Origin: an uncultured Candidatus Melainabacteria bacterium
GTDB lineage: Bacteria > Cyanobacteriota > Vampirovibrionia > Gastranaerophilales > Gastranaerophilaceae
Direction: 5' to 3'
Assembly (NCBI GenBank): GCA_947361615.1
Contig: CANAJP010000012.1
Coordinates: forward strand, 1-39,962
Length of the DNA stretch: 39,962 nt
Shown: in pieces, positions 1 to 7,713 of the stretch
Position numbering within the stretch: position 1 is the stretch's first letter
Layout: every line of letters starts with the position of its first letter
Program-made: the position numbers and the translations under genes
Notes under the pieces: model-generated
What the model saw: the letters and a program-made list of their open reading frames with translations, nothing else
Databases searched by the model: none
What the model was told of the DNA's origin: nothing

Positions 1-39
1 GTTCGCGAGAGCGAAACGGGCAGGGCACGAAACTGGACG

Positions 40-1095
40 ATGCCGCCGTTGCGACCAGAACGCGAGTGTCGGGAGCGTACAAATACCGCAACGATTGATA
101 ATCGTTGTGCGGTATTTGACAGGCGGGAGAACCAACGTTGCGCTTTCACTATGGCGGAGATACTCTTATCCCTCACAATTATTGGCGTAGTCGCGGCGAT
201 AACGTTACCGTCTTTGACTGGTAACATAAACGAGCGCACTTGGAACACGCAGCGAAAAGCGCTTTATGCTCGTATGTCGCAGGCAATTTCTCTTATGCCT
301 GCTTTGAACGGTTATGGAATATTAAAAGAAGAAAGTTCAGCCGGCGCAAGTGATGCCGTGGACACGGCCGCAGAAACTTTTGTAACTTCCGGCTTGTCAA
401 AAGTTCTCAAAATTAACAATATTTGCGATAGTGAACATTTGAATGATTGTGGGATCCCTGATAAAATAACACCGCTTGGCAGTGCTTCAATAGTTCAATT
501 AGATAATATAAAGACCCTTGTTGATTTTAATTCACTTTTTAGCGGGTCGTGGGATGCGGGTGTTTGGGGTTCAGGAGAATATCATCAACTTAATACTAAA
601 GCTGCTGCATTTGAAACACAAAATGGAGAAAGTGTACTAGTTTATTATAATCCTAATTGTGCTGCTGATATGAATGAAATTGGCTGGCATTATTCTCAGC
701 CTAAAATGTGTGTTAATTTTGTTTATGATTTGAACGGAAGCAAGGGTCCGAATACTTTTGGTAAAGATGTTGGATTTATTACAGTTTTATATCCAAGTGA
801 TTCCGTCGTTGTTGCTCCTATGCCAAACTTGCGTAAAGCCGGAACTGCAAAACAGACTGATGCTGGTCGGATTTGTCGAGAACAGGATAGTGAGAGCAGA
901 TTGCCTAACTTTGATGAGCTTGCTGCGTTATTTTATAATTCAAAATTTATAAATTTAGCTGCTCAGGATGCGTGGTCAAGCTCTGTTGTTAGCGGAGGTG
1001 AATCAGGTTATGCTTGGCGTGTTAACTTTGTATCAGGTAACAGAACTTTGGTGCCGCGTTCAACTAGTTTGGACTTTTGGTGCGTTAAGCGATAA
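40..1095 (+). CDS. Type IV pilin-like surface protein, copy 1, with lectin-like C-terminal domain
   Basis: The N-terminal methylation motif FTMAEILLSLTIIGVV (about residues 36-51) is a class III signal with Glu at +5 of the mature protein. Position -1 is Ala, not the usual Gly. The helix runs on into a stretch nearly identical to the second copy at 5.8-6.8 kb. The C-terminus (RLPNFDELAALF, WSSSVV, YAWRVNF, FWCVKR) resembles the DUF1566/C-type-lectin-like fold, so it may be a displayed binding domain; this is inference. The start is unsure. The frame is open from base 1, no Shine-Dalgarno sequence precedes ATG 40 or ATG 151, and the first 80 bases are about 65% GC, unlike the rest of the gene. 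The true start may lie outside the window, or the leader may be a recombined segment. It ends at a bidirectional terminator facing proS. Confidence 0.7.
   Translation: MPPLRPERECRERTNTATIDNRCAVFDRRENQRCAFTMAEILLSLTIIGVVAAITLPSLTGNINERTWNTQRKALYARMSQAISLMPALNGYGILKEESSAGASDAVDTAAETFVTSGLSKVLKINNICDSEHLNDCGIPDKITPLGSASIVQLDNIKTLVDFNSLFSGSWDAGVWGSGEYHQLNTKAAAFETQNGESVLVYYNPNCAADMNEIGWHYSQPKMCVNFVYDLNGSKGPNTFGKDVGFITVLYPSDSVVVAPMPNLRKAGTAKQTDAGRICREQDSESRLPNFDELAALFYNSKFINLAAQDAWSSSVVSGGESGYAWRVNFVSGNRTLVPRSTSLDFWCVKR
81..117. repeat. Inverted repeat in pilin 1 leader
   Basis: AAATACCGCA (81-90) pairs with TGCGGTATTT (108-117), and ACGAT (91-95) pairs with ATCGT (101-105), leaving a two-base bulge and a 5-base loop. 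It lies inside the putative leader-coding region, just downstream of a GC-rich patch. It could be an RNA hairpin over the translation start or a recombination-type repeat; the sequence alone does not decide. Confidence 0.5.
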
Positions 1096-1096
1096 A

Positions 1097-1128
1097 TAAA
1101 AAAAGCCCCGCGAGGGGCTTTTTATTTT
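1097..1128. terminator. Bidirectional intrinsic terminator between pilin 1 and proS
   Basis: GCCCC (1105-1109), loop GCGA, GGGGC (1114-1118), with an A-run on the left and TTTTTATTTT on the right, so it works on both strands. The T-run overlaps the proS stop codon (1122-1124). Confidence 0.9.
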
Positions 1129-2858
1129 GCTAATGTTTTTTTGACTTCGGTAATTATTCGCTCTGTTGCGGCTTCCGGTGTTAGGTTTTCCATCTCGCCT
1201 GTCGCGCGGGTTTTGAATTCTACAAGCCCGTCCGCGATTGTTTTACCGACTGTTATGCGGAATGGGAAGCCTATCAGGTCTGCATCTTTGAATTTTACGC
1301 CTGCACGTTCATCACGGTCGTCGATCACAACTTCAATGCCGGCATTTTGCAATTCTGAGTAAATTTTTTCAGCAACTGACATTTGAAGTTCGTCTTTTGT
1401 GCTTACTGGGATTACGATAGCGTGATATGGAGCAATTGCAATCGGCCATTTGATACCGTTTTCGTCGTTGTGTGCTTCGACTGCGGCGGCGGCTGTTCTT
1501 GAAATTCCGATTCCGTAGCATCCCATAATATAAGGTTTTGCCTTGCCGTCAACGTCAGTGTAAACTGCGTTCATAGGTTTTGAATACTTTGTACCAAGTT
1601 TGAAAATGTTGCCGACTTCAATACCTTTTGTTACGAAAAGCGGTTTGCCACATTCAGGGCAGAAGTCACCAGCTTCTACAAGTCTGATATCGGTAACGAT
1701 TTTAGGCATTTCAACATCCGTGCCGAAGTTTGCACCGACCATGTGTTTGTCTTTTTGGTTTACGCCGACAACGAAGTTTTTCAAGTCGCGTACGGTTTCA
1801 TCTGCAACAATTGTAACGCCTTTCATACCATTAGGGCCTATAAAGCCTTTTGCAGCGTCAAAGCCGTTCTCTTGCATAAGTTCTTCGATTTCACCTGCAA
1901 CCGCAATTCTGATATCCATTGCGCCGACAGCGTTCATAAGTTTTGTTTCTTCAACGGTTTTGTCTGCGCGGATTAATGCTAGAACCGGCTTTTTGTCTGC
2001 GATATAGACTAGAGTTTTAAGTATTACGGTCGGTTCAATATTCAGGAATTCGCACAATTCTTCGATTGAATGCGTGTTTGGCGTGTCGATTATTTCAGCC
2101 TTAGACCATTTACCAACAGTATTTACTGCAGGAAGTTTTGAAACCGCGTGGTTTGAGTTTGCGGAGTAATCGCAGGAGTTGCAGTAGAAAACGTCGTTTT
2201 CACCTGCGTCACCGTCTGTGATTACCATAAATTCGTGAGATACGCTTCCGCCGATTGCGCCTGAGTCAGATTGAACCATTTTGGTATCAAGTCCGCAGCG
2301 TTTGAAAATTCTTGTATAAGCGCGGGCCATATTTTGATATTCTTTATCAAGTCCTTCTTCTGAAGTGTCAAAGCTGTAAGCGTCTTTCATGATGAATTCA
2401 CGGCCACGGAGTAGTCCGTATCTAGGGCGGACTTCATCACGGAATTTTGATTGGATTTGGTATAAGTTAACCGGCATTTGTTTGTAAGATTTCAAACCAT
2501 CGCGCGCGATTGCAGTGATAACTTCTTCGTGCGTAGGACCTAAGCACATAACGCGGTCGTGGCGGTCTTTTAATCTCATTAATTCCTTGCCGTAAGCGTC
2601 CCATCTGCCTGATTCCTGCCAGAGTTCCTGCGGTTGAACAAAAGGCATTAAAAGTTCTTGTGCGCCTGCATCGTCCATCTCTTCGCGAACAATGTTTTCA
2701 ACTTTTTTTAATACGCGCCACATAAGCGGTAAAAAGTTGTAAACGCCGCTGGTAAGTTTTCTGATATAACCAGCGCGTGCAAGCATTTTATGTGAAATTA
2801 CTTCCGCATCTGACGGAAATTCTCTCAATGTTTGTACAAATAATTTTGACATTTTCAT
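1122..2858 (-). CDS. proS: Proline--tRNA ligase (bacterial type, with editing insertion)
   Basis: Charges tRNA-Pro with proline in the cytoplasm. It is a class II synthetase of 578 residues, normal for the bacterial ProS type. Motif 2 is seen in RPRYGLLRGREFIMKDAYSFD's core (about residues 140-160), motif 3 in GCYGIGISRT, and the His/Pro-type anticodon-binding domain follows. The long segment between motifs 2 and 3, with ADKTVEETKL and GPNGMKGV, is the INS editing domain that removes mischarged alanine. The start is ATG 2858, 7 nt after AAGGAGAG (2866-2873); the longer open frame to 2885 has no comparable site. Divergent from the histidine kinase at 2923 and convergent with pilin 1. Confidence 0.97.
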   Translation of the reverse strand: MKMSKLFVQTLREFPSDAEVISHKMLARAGYIRKLTSGVYNFLPLMWRVLKKVENIVREEMDDAGAQELLMPFVQPQELWQESGRWDAYGKELMRLKDRHDRVMCLGPTHEEVITAIARDGLKSYKQMPVNLYQIQSKFRDEVRPRYGLLRGREFIMKDAYSFDTSEEGLDKEYQNMARAYTRIFKRCGLDTKMVQSDSGAIGGSVSHEFMVITDGDAGENDVFYCNSCDYSANSNHAVSKLPAVNTVGKWSKAEIIDTPNTHSIEELCEFLNIEPTVILKTLVYIADKKPVLALIRADKTVEETKLMNAVGAMDIRIAVAGEIEELMQENGFDAAKGFIGPNGMKGVTIVADETVRDLKNFVVGVNQKDKHMVGANFGTDVEMPKIVTDIRLVEAGDFCPECGKPLFVTKGIEVGNIFKLGTKYSKPMNAVYTDVDGKAKPYIMGCYGIGISRTAAAAVEAHNDENGIKWPIAIAPYHAIVIPVSTKDELQMSVAEKIYSELQNAGIEVVIDDRDERAGVKFKDADLIGFPFRITVGKTIADGLVEFKTRATGEMENLTPEAATERIITEVKKTLAK

Positions 2859-2910
2859 ATTGGTACTCTCCTTAATTGTTTTCAATCTAGCATAAACACA
2901 AATTTTTTGC

Positions 2911-2923
2911 TATAATCGTGGTA
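2911..2923 (+). promoter_or_regulatory. Extended -10 promoter placing +1 at the kinase ATG (leaderless)
   Basis: TGCTATAAT, with TATAAT at 2911-2916, is followed by six bases and then ATG 2923. No Shine-Dalgarno sequence is present and no good -35 is seen, but the TGn extension can compensate. The geometry implies a leaderless mRNA. Confidence 0.6.
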
Positions 2924-3642
2924 TGAGCGAGAAATTTCAGGAAGATTTTATTTCAACAGTAAGCCACGAGCTTAGAACCCCTCTGACTTCCATCAGGGGG
3001 TTTTCTCAAACCATGCTTAATTCGTGGGATAAGCTTGATGATGAAAGTAAAAAGAAGTTTTTAAAAATTATCGAAGAACAGTCAAACCGTTTAATCCATC
3101 TGGTTGAAAATATGCTGGCTGTGACTAAATTGCAGGCTTGTTCTGATAAATTTATATTAAAAGAGGTTCAAGTGCGAAACGTTATTGATACTGTCGTTGC
3201 AATTGTTAGCAACCAGTACAAAAATCGTAAGTTTTTAATCTCTCAATACAAAAATCTTCCTTCAATTCTTGTTGATGCGGATAAATTTCAGCAGGTAATG
3301 ACTAATATTATAGAAAATTCTGCTAAATATTCATTTGAAAATACCACAATAACAATTGATTTGACCTTGAAAGGTGATTTTGTGTCAATAAAAGTGACCG
3401 ATAACGGGTACGAAATTGAAGAGAAAGATTATGAAAAGATTTTTGAAAAGTTCTCACGTCTTGATAACCCTCTTACACGTGCAGTTCAAGGAAATGGGCT
3501 TGGACTTTATATAACTAAAAATCTCGTTGATAAAATGGATGGGAAAATCATTGTGACTTCAAAAGATAAATTTACGACATTTGAAGTTCTTTTCCCTATT
3601 TATAACATCGAAAGGCAGGCCGGTTCAAAATGCGTACAGTAA
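2923..3642 (+). CDS. Sensorless cytoplasmic histidine kinase
   Basis: A two-component kinase of 239 residues with only the catalytic core. HisKA contains SHELRTPL with phospho-acceptor His15. HATPase_c shows the N box (NIIENSAKYS, about 128-137), F box (FEKFSRL) and G2 box (GNGLGLYITKN, about 190-200). There is no transmembrane segment and no input domain, so the signal must come from a partner. Oddly, the G1 box reads DNGYEI where DNGxGI is usual, so the second glycine is Glu164; this may lower ATP binding. It overlaps the next gene, a receiver protein, by 13 nt, which suggests they form a pair. Expression is probably from the leaderless promoter just upstream. Confidence 0.9.
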   Translation: MSEKFQEDFISTVSHELRTPLTSIRGFSQTMLNSWDKLDDESKKKFLKIIEEQSNRLIHLVENMLAVTKLQACSDKFILKEVQVRNVIDTVVAIVSNQYKNRKFLISQYKNLPSILVDADKFQQVMTNIIENSAKYSFENTTITIDLTLKGDFVSIKVTDNGYEIEEKDYEKIFEKFSRLDNPLTRAVQGNGLGLYITKNLVDKMDGKIIVTSKDKFTTFEVLFPIYNIERQAGSKCVQ

Positions 3643-4925
3643 CTTTGATTATTGATAAAAGAAAAGAACTTTCAACAAAGTACAAAAAACTTCTGAAAGA
3701 CCGTAATAATGACTGTTTTGTGACTAAAAATCTCATTTCGGCAATGAAAACAATTCAGGATTATGAGCCGGATTTGATTCTGATTTCAGATAGTATTGAT
3801 AGTGACCTTTCGGATTACTGCAAAAAAATTCGCGCATTGACTTATGATACACGTCCGATTATTGTTGCTATGTCAAAATCTGATGATATAGTTGATAAGC
3901 TTGATGTTCTGAGAAGCGGTGCCGACGATTTTATAAGCGAGCCGGTGAACGCTGAAGAATTTGTAATGCGTATTAAAGCACATCTTCGCCGTGAGTATGA
4001 GTCGAATTTGGACTTGAAAAAAAGTATTCCGAACCGTAGTTATTCGATGCGTGCACTAAAACGCATGATTGCTTCAAAAGGCTCACATGCAGCGCTTTTG
4101 ATTAGCATTGATAATTTCTTTAACTATAAAGAAAATTATACAGAATTGGCCTCTGACAAGCTTATTCAAACGTATTGGGCTATTATTAAGTCCACAATTG
4201 AAGAGGATGATTACTTTGGAGAAATAAAGGAAAACGAATTCCTCGTTATAACAGACCGTGAAAAAGCCGAAGCTGTGGCGAATTATCTTATTTATGCTTT
4301 TGAAACAGTGTCTTCTAAATTTTATTCGCTTGAGGATAACAAACGCGGTTATATGATGATGAAAGGGGACAGCGAAGCAGGGCGTCGTTCTAACTTTGTT
4401 CACACAACAATCGGGGCAGTGACAAATGAATTTGTCCACTATAAAGACGCAACGCAGTTATTTAACGCACTTGTTCGCATACATAAACTGGCAAAATTCC
4501 CTTCAAAGTCTAATTATTTAATCGAACGTCCTCAGATATCGGGCGAAACGTCTGAACAAACAGGCGTAAATAAAAGGATTGTTATAAGCGAAAAAGATGA
4601 AGCATTGACACTTCTTCTCAAAACAATACTTGATTTACAGGGGTATCAGGCAGAAGTCCTTACTGACGCGTCTGCAATCGTGAATGCGCCGGAGCCTCCT
4701 GCGTTAATAATTCTGGACGCCGGTGAACTTGAAACGCTTGAGGGGATTTCTCACTGCAAAAATATCAAGAATGATGTTAGATTTGCGGTGTCAAAAGTTA
4801 TTTTAACCTCTATTCTTCACGATAAAGAACTTATTTTGAACTGCGGGGCTGATCTTTATTTGCCTAAACCTTACGAACTTTCCAGCCTTATCAAATGGGT
4901 AGACACCTTGTTAAAAGAGGATTAA
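3630..4925 (+). CDS. Response regulator: pseudo-receiver, degenerate GGDEF, receiver
   Basis: 431 residues with three modules. Residues 1-120 have a receiver fold, but the acceptor Asp position in PDLILIS is Ser53 and the conserved Lys of the usual KP motif is Glu104 (SEPV), so this is a probable pseudo-receiver. Residues about 150-300 look like a GGDEF domain (LISIDNFF, then KENEFLVI where GGDEF is expected), so c-di-GMP synthesis is unlikely. Residues about 316-431 form a second receiver with Asp363 (LIILDAGE) and Lys413 (LPKPYE) intact. The order recalls PleD-type proteins, rearranged. Phosphorylation by the overlapping upstream kinase is the natural inference. No DNA-binding domain is present, so output is probably by protein contact. 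Confidence 0.8.
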   Translation: MRTVTLIIDKRKELSTKYKKLLKDRNNDCFVTKNLISAMKTIQDYEPDLILISDSIDSDLSDYCKKIRALTYDTRPIIVAMSKSDDIVDKLDVLRSGADDFISEPVNAEEFVMRIKAHLRREYESNLDLKKSIPNRSYSMRALKRMIASKGSHAALLISIDNFFNYKENYTELASDKLIQTYWAIIKSTIEEDDYFGEIKENEFLVITDREKAEAVANYLIYAFETVSSKFYSLEDNKRGYMMMKGDSEAGRRSNFVHTTIGAVTNEFVHYKDATQLFNALVRIHKLAKFPSKSNYLIERPQISGETSEQTGVNKRIVISEKDEALTLLLKTILDLQGYQAEVLTDASAIVNAPEPPALIILDAGELETLEGISHCKNIKNDVRFAVSKVILTSILHDKELILNCGADLYLPKPYELSSLIKWVDTLLKED

Positions 4926-5050
4926 CGTCATCTTTGTAACAAAACTTAATAAACTAAAACAAAAAGAGCAATTTTGATTTAACGAAATACTTTATATAAG
5001 TGTAAAAGGTTACAAAGGTTAGTTTAAAAAGTTATTGGTAGGTGATTGTT

Positions 5051-5566
5051 ATGTGTCTCTTTATGATACTGACGCGTAAGTTATTCCTCATACGTCAAAA
5101 GTATGATGTTAACGCAAAAATCATGAATATTACTAGAAAGATTACAGATCTTCAGAGATATGCAACGAATATCGCTGATGGTAAGATTTCCGGCAAAGAG
5201 ATGTACGATGTGCCGACGAAATTCTTTGGCAGACAATCAATCTTCCAACAATATGCTCATAACAGGTCATTGCAGATGGCAAATATGCAGATGGCTAGTA
5301 TGGCTCCAATGATGGCAATGCAAATGCAGGGGCTCAATCCGCAGTATGCTCAGATGTATCAGAATAATATGTTTATGAATTTATATAAAGAGGCTCGTCA
5401 AGAAGCAGCTGAAGAAGAAAAGAAACTTCTTAATGAACAGGAAAAAGAACTGGTTCTTGAGAAAGAAAAACTTCAATTGCTCGCACAAGAATATGACGTA
5501 GAACTCAAAGGTCTTAATGAGGCTCTGCCAAGATCATTAGAGATAGTTAAACCGACTTTAGCGTAG
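5051..5566 (+). CDS. Met-rich coiled-coil protein, unknown function
   Basis: 171 residues, not recognised. The N-terminus (CLFMILTRKLFLI) is short and hydrophobic but poorly shaped as a signal peptide. Residues about 75-115 are strikingly Met-, Gln- and Asn-rich (QMANMQMASMAPMMAMQMQ), followed by a charged helix (EEEKKLLNEQEKELVLEKEK) likely to form a coiled coil. The start is ATG 5051, six bases after AGGTG; a GTG at 5042 in the same frame has no such site. It is monocistronic, with an intrinsic terminator at 5669-5695. The Met-rich stretch could bind metal or a hydrophobic partner, but nothing in the sequence proves either. Confidence 0.7.
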   Translation: MCLFMILTRKLFLIRQKYDVNAKIMNITRKITDLQRYATNIADGKISGKEMYDVPTKFFGRQSIFQQYAHNRSLQMANMQMASMAPMMAMQMQGLNPQYAQMYQNNMFMNLYKEARQEAAEEEKKLLNEQEKELVLEKEKLQLLAQEYDVELKGLNEALPRSLEIVKPTLA

Positions 5567-5628
5567 ATTAGTGTGTGTAAAAAGTGAAGTAGTGTAGTTT
5601 GCTTAAATTTTTATTCCTAACTTATTTT

Positions 5629-5645
5629 ATAAGATAAAATCTTAT
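5629..5645. repeat. Short perfect inverted repeat
   Basis: ATAAGAT, AAA, ATCTTAT. An AT-only hairpin between the Met-rich gene and its terminator; role unknown. Confidence 0.5.
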
Positions 5646-5668
5646 CCTATCCTTAACTAACCATTTTT

Positions 5669-5695
5669 AAGGTCGAACTTGTTTCGGCCTTTTTC
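5669..5695 (+). terminator. Intrinsic terminator after the Met-rich gene
   Basis: AAGGTCGAA (5669-5677), short loop, TTCGGCCTT (5683-5691) with one G-T pair, then TTTT. It separates this gene from the pilin 2 promoter. Confidence 0.85.
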
Positions 5696-5703
5696 ATTTA
5701 GTA

Positions 5704-5732
5704 TTGACAAGTTCTAAAAAATGCAACATAAT
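5704..5732 (+). promoter_or_regulatory. Sigma-70 promoter of pilin 2
   Basis: TTGACA (5704-5709), 17-base spacer, CATAAT (5727-5732). This is the strongest promoter match in the window. It predicts a 5' leader of about 70 bases before ATG 5812, in which an AGGAG-like stretch (about 5744-5748) can fold with CCACCTCT (about 5758-5765). Confidence 0.8.
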
Positions 5733-5836
5733 GAGTTTATAGAAAGGAGTGGCTGAGCCACCTCTACAATTAGATAGCCTTAAAAAGTATCGAAGAAAGG
5801 ATGGAAAATTTATGAAAAACAAAAGTGTATTGATTT

Positions 5837-6814
5837 ATGCAGGGGGGGGGGGGGCCTCTCTTAACCGGCTTTACTATGGCCGAAATCTTATTATCCCTTA
5901 CAATCATTGGTGTGGTCGCCGCAATAACGTTGCCGTCTTTGACAGGTAACATTAACGAGCGAACATGGAACACGCAGAGAAAAGCGTTATATGCCCGTTT
6001 TAGTCAGGCAATTGCCCTTATGCCGGCACTTAACGGCTATGGAACTTTAACTGAGGGTGACTCTTCTACTTCCGCCGTTGATAATGCCGCAGAAACTTTT
6101 GTGACCTCTGGCTTATCTAAAGTTTTAAAAATAAACAATATTTGCGATAGTGAACACCTTGAGGATTGCGGGGTTCCGCAAAAGGTTACAGCGTTAAAAG
6201 GTAATATAGCATTTTCGTCGTTTCCTAAAACTCTTGTGGCTTATAACAATCAGTTTAATGGTTCTTATTCTCTTGCAGGTGGTACAACAGGTTCTTATTC
6301 ACAACTTGATACAAAGGCTGCGGCGTTTGAAACAGCTAACGGTGAATCTATTGTTGTTTACTATAATCCGTATTGTAAAGCCGATAACAATGAAACAAAT
6401 TATTATAAGACGCAACCTAAAATGTGTGCGAATTTCGTCTACGATTTGAATGGTACAAAAGGGCCTAATACTGTAGGTAAAGATATTGGCGTAATTACGG
6501 CGTTGTATTCTTCTGATTCAATGGTTGTCGCTCCAATGCCTGTTGTTCAGGGGCTTAGATCCGCAAACCATACGACGGCCTCAGCACTTTGTAAGGAAAT
6601 TGATAGCGAAAGCCGTATTCCAACTCGTGAAGAGGCTGCATCGTTGTTTTATAACAGAATTTTATTCGCCACGGATGCCTTTGAAGGCAGCATTTGGACT
6701 GGTTCTCGCAAGAGTACTGATACGCAGAGAGCATGGCTTATTGAGCTTTATGGCGGAACTATGTGGGATCAACCGTTGGATTATACATCTAATGTCCAAT
6801 GTGTTAAACGGTAA
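5837..6814 (+). CDS. Type IV pilin-like surface protein, copy 2, probably phase-variable
   Basis: Paralogue of the first gene: the mature N-terminal 40 or so residues are nearly identical, the middle is similar and the tail diverges. It has the FTMAEIL cleavage motif with Gly at -1 and a lectin-like end (IWTGSR, AWLIELYGG, NVQCVKR). In the sequence as given, the in-frame start is ATG 5837, which lacks a Shine-Dalgarno site. A better start, ATG 5812, lies 10 nt after AAAGGA (5796-5801). It reads MKNKSVLIYAGGGG and leaves the pilin frame at the 13-G tract, ending at 5949. With 12 or 15 Gs it would read MKNKSVLIYAGGGGPLLTG then FTMAEIL, a normal prepilin leader. So this copy appears off or low. 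Paralogues differ by many synonymous changes, so the duplication is old. The stop overlaps that of the convergent dehydrogenase by 11 nt. Confidence 0.8.
   Translation: MQGGGGPLLTGFTMAEILLSLTIIGVVAAITLPSLTGNINERTWNTQRKALYARFSQAIALMPALNGYGTLTEGDSSTSAVDNAAETFVTSGLSKVLKINNICDSEHLEDCGVPQKVTALKGNIAFSSFPKTLVAYNNQFNGSYSLAGGTTGSYSQLDTKAAAFETANGESIVVYYNPYCKADNNETNYYKTQPKMCANFVYDLNGTKGPNTVGKDIGVITALYSSDSMVVAPMPVVQGLRSANHTTASALCKEIDSESRIPTREEAASLFYNRILFATDAFEGSIWTGSRKSTDTQRAWLIELYGGTMWDQPLDYTSNVQCVKR
5842..5854 (+). repeat. 13-G homopolymer in pilin 2 leader (candidate contingency tract)
   Basis: Thirteen consecutive Gs lie between ATG 5812 and the prepilin cleavage site, in AT-rich DNA. ATG 5812 to the first base after the tract is 43 nt, so removing one G or adding two restores the pilin frame. 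Poly-G tracts of this size are classic slipped-strand phase-variation switches in Campylobacter, Neisseria and Helicobacter. Confidence 0.85.
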
Positions 6815-7625
6815 CATTAGCTTTAGTTCGCTGGCGAAGCTTTGCCTTGATTAATTGATTCAATATTCCTTGTGGCAGATGCGAAATAAGCTCTGCCACT
6901 TTTGCATCAAACCCTACAGTATAACTAGGACGCGGAGTTTTTGCCGCGTCGGCTTTCGCAACGGTCTGTACAACTTTGGCTACAGGTAAGCCTTTGACTC
7001 CGTTTGATTGCGCGTTTTTAACCATAAATTTGATTTCTTTTTGGTATTCAGTACAGGTAGAGAAAGACTTTTTATTTTCATTAATTGATTTCTCCCATAG
7101 CGGTGTTGCGATTGCCCCTGGTTTTATTGAAATGATTTTTATATCTTTTTTGATTTCTAGTTGTAAGGCGTTGAACATGATGTCTAACGCTCGTTTTGAG
7201 GCTCCGTAAGGCCCGATAAACGGGAAAATCCCAAAACTTGACATTGAACTTATATTGATAATTTTTCCGTTTTCAAGAAGCGGTAAAAGTTGTTGTGAAA
7301 GGTCAATGTGCGCAAAAACATTTACTTCAAACTGTCGGCGGAGTTCGTCAACAGATAAATGTTCCATAGCACCAGCAACGACGCAGCCTGAAACGTTAAT
7401 AAGTGTATCAAGTTTATCCGTTTTTGACTTTATAAATTCGGCTGCCTGCTTTATTGTTTCAGGTTTATTTGAATCTATAAAAAACGGAATTACTCCTTTG
7501 GGAAGCGTTGAAACTTTTTTTTCGTCGCGATAGCCAGCGAAAACAGTATTTTTTAGCGCAAAATGTTCTGTCAAAGCTTTGCCGATACCTGATGTTGAAC
7601 CTGTTATAACATAAATCTTTTTCAT
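6804..7625 (-). CDS. Short-chain dehydrogenase/reductase
   Basis: NAD(P)-dependent oxidoreductase of the classical SDR family, 273 residues. It shows TGSTSGIG (8-15), the structural INVSG variant of NNAG (76-80), Asn102, and the catalytic set Ser127, Tyr140 and Lys144 (YGASK), then PGAIATPL. The substrate cannot be read from the sequence. The start is ATG 7625 with AAAGG about eight bases upstream; the TTG at 7640 in the same frame is that site's own sequence. Its last codons and stop are antisense to the pilin 2 stop. A hairpin followed by a T-run sits immediately upstream of the ribosome binding site. Confidence 0.9.
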   Translation of the reverse strand: MKKIYVITGSTSGIGKALTEHFALKNTVFAGYRDEKKVSTLPKGVIPFFIDSNKPETIKQAAEFIKSKTDKLDTLINVSGCVVAGAMEHLSVDELRRQFEVNVFAHIDLSQQLLPLLENGKIINISSMSSFGIFPFIGPYGASKRALDIMFNALQLEIKKDIKIISIKPGAIATPLWEKSINENKKSFSTCTEYQKEIKFMVKNAQSNGVKGLPVAKVVQTVAKADAAKTPRPSYTVGFDAKVAELISHLPQGILNQLIKAKLRQRTKANVTV

Positions 7626-7640
7626 AGATGTGCCTTTCAA

Positions 7641-7680
7641 AATAAAAAAACGGGAAGTTTATGGGGGGGACTTCCCGTTC
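7641..7680 (-). terminator. Terminator-like hairpin between rubrerythrin and dehydrogenase
   Basis: On the minus strand, AACGGGAAGT pairs with ACTTCCCGTT (7670-7679 with 7650-7659), followed by a seven-T run. The loop holds seven cytosines on that strand. It can end rubrerythrin transcripts. It also abuts the dehydrogenase ribosome binding site, so it could act as an attenuator. Confidence 0.75.
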
Positions 7681-7681
7681 G

Positions 7682-7690
7682 AGTATAGCA
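7682..7690 (-). promoter_or_regulatory. Possible extended -10 promoter for the dehydrogenase
   Basis: TGCTATACT on the minus strand; transcription would start near 7675, inside the 5' arm of the hairpin. No clear -35 is seen. Confidence 0.35.
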
Positions 7691-7713
7691 CATAGAAAGG
7701 ATGATTAAAAGTG

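Noticed and set aside
4083-4439. 118-codon antisense frame inside the receiver/GGDEF gene
   Set aside because: Cys/Phe/His-rich shadow of a well-supported coding frame, with no start signal.
5749-5949. 66-codon frame through the pilin 2 leader as an independent gene
   Set aside because: Only the part from ATG 5812 has a plausible ribosome binding site, and it is best explained as the out-of-frame state of the pilin leader.
1-6814. Diversity-generating retroelement acting on the pilin tails
   Set aside because: No reverse transcriptase, template repeat or adenine-biased substitution pattern is visible in the window; the two tails differ at all kinds of positions.
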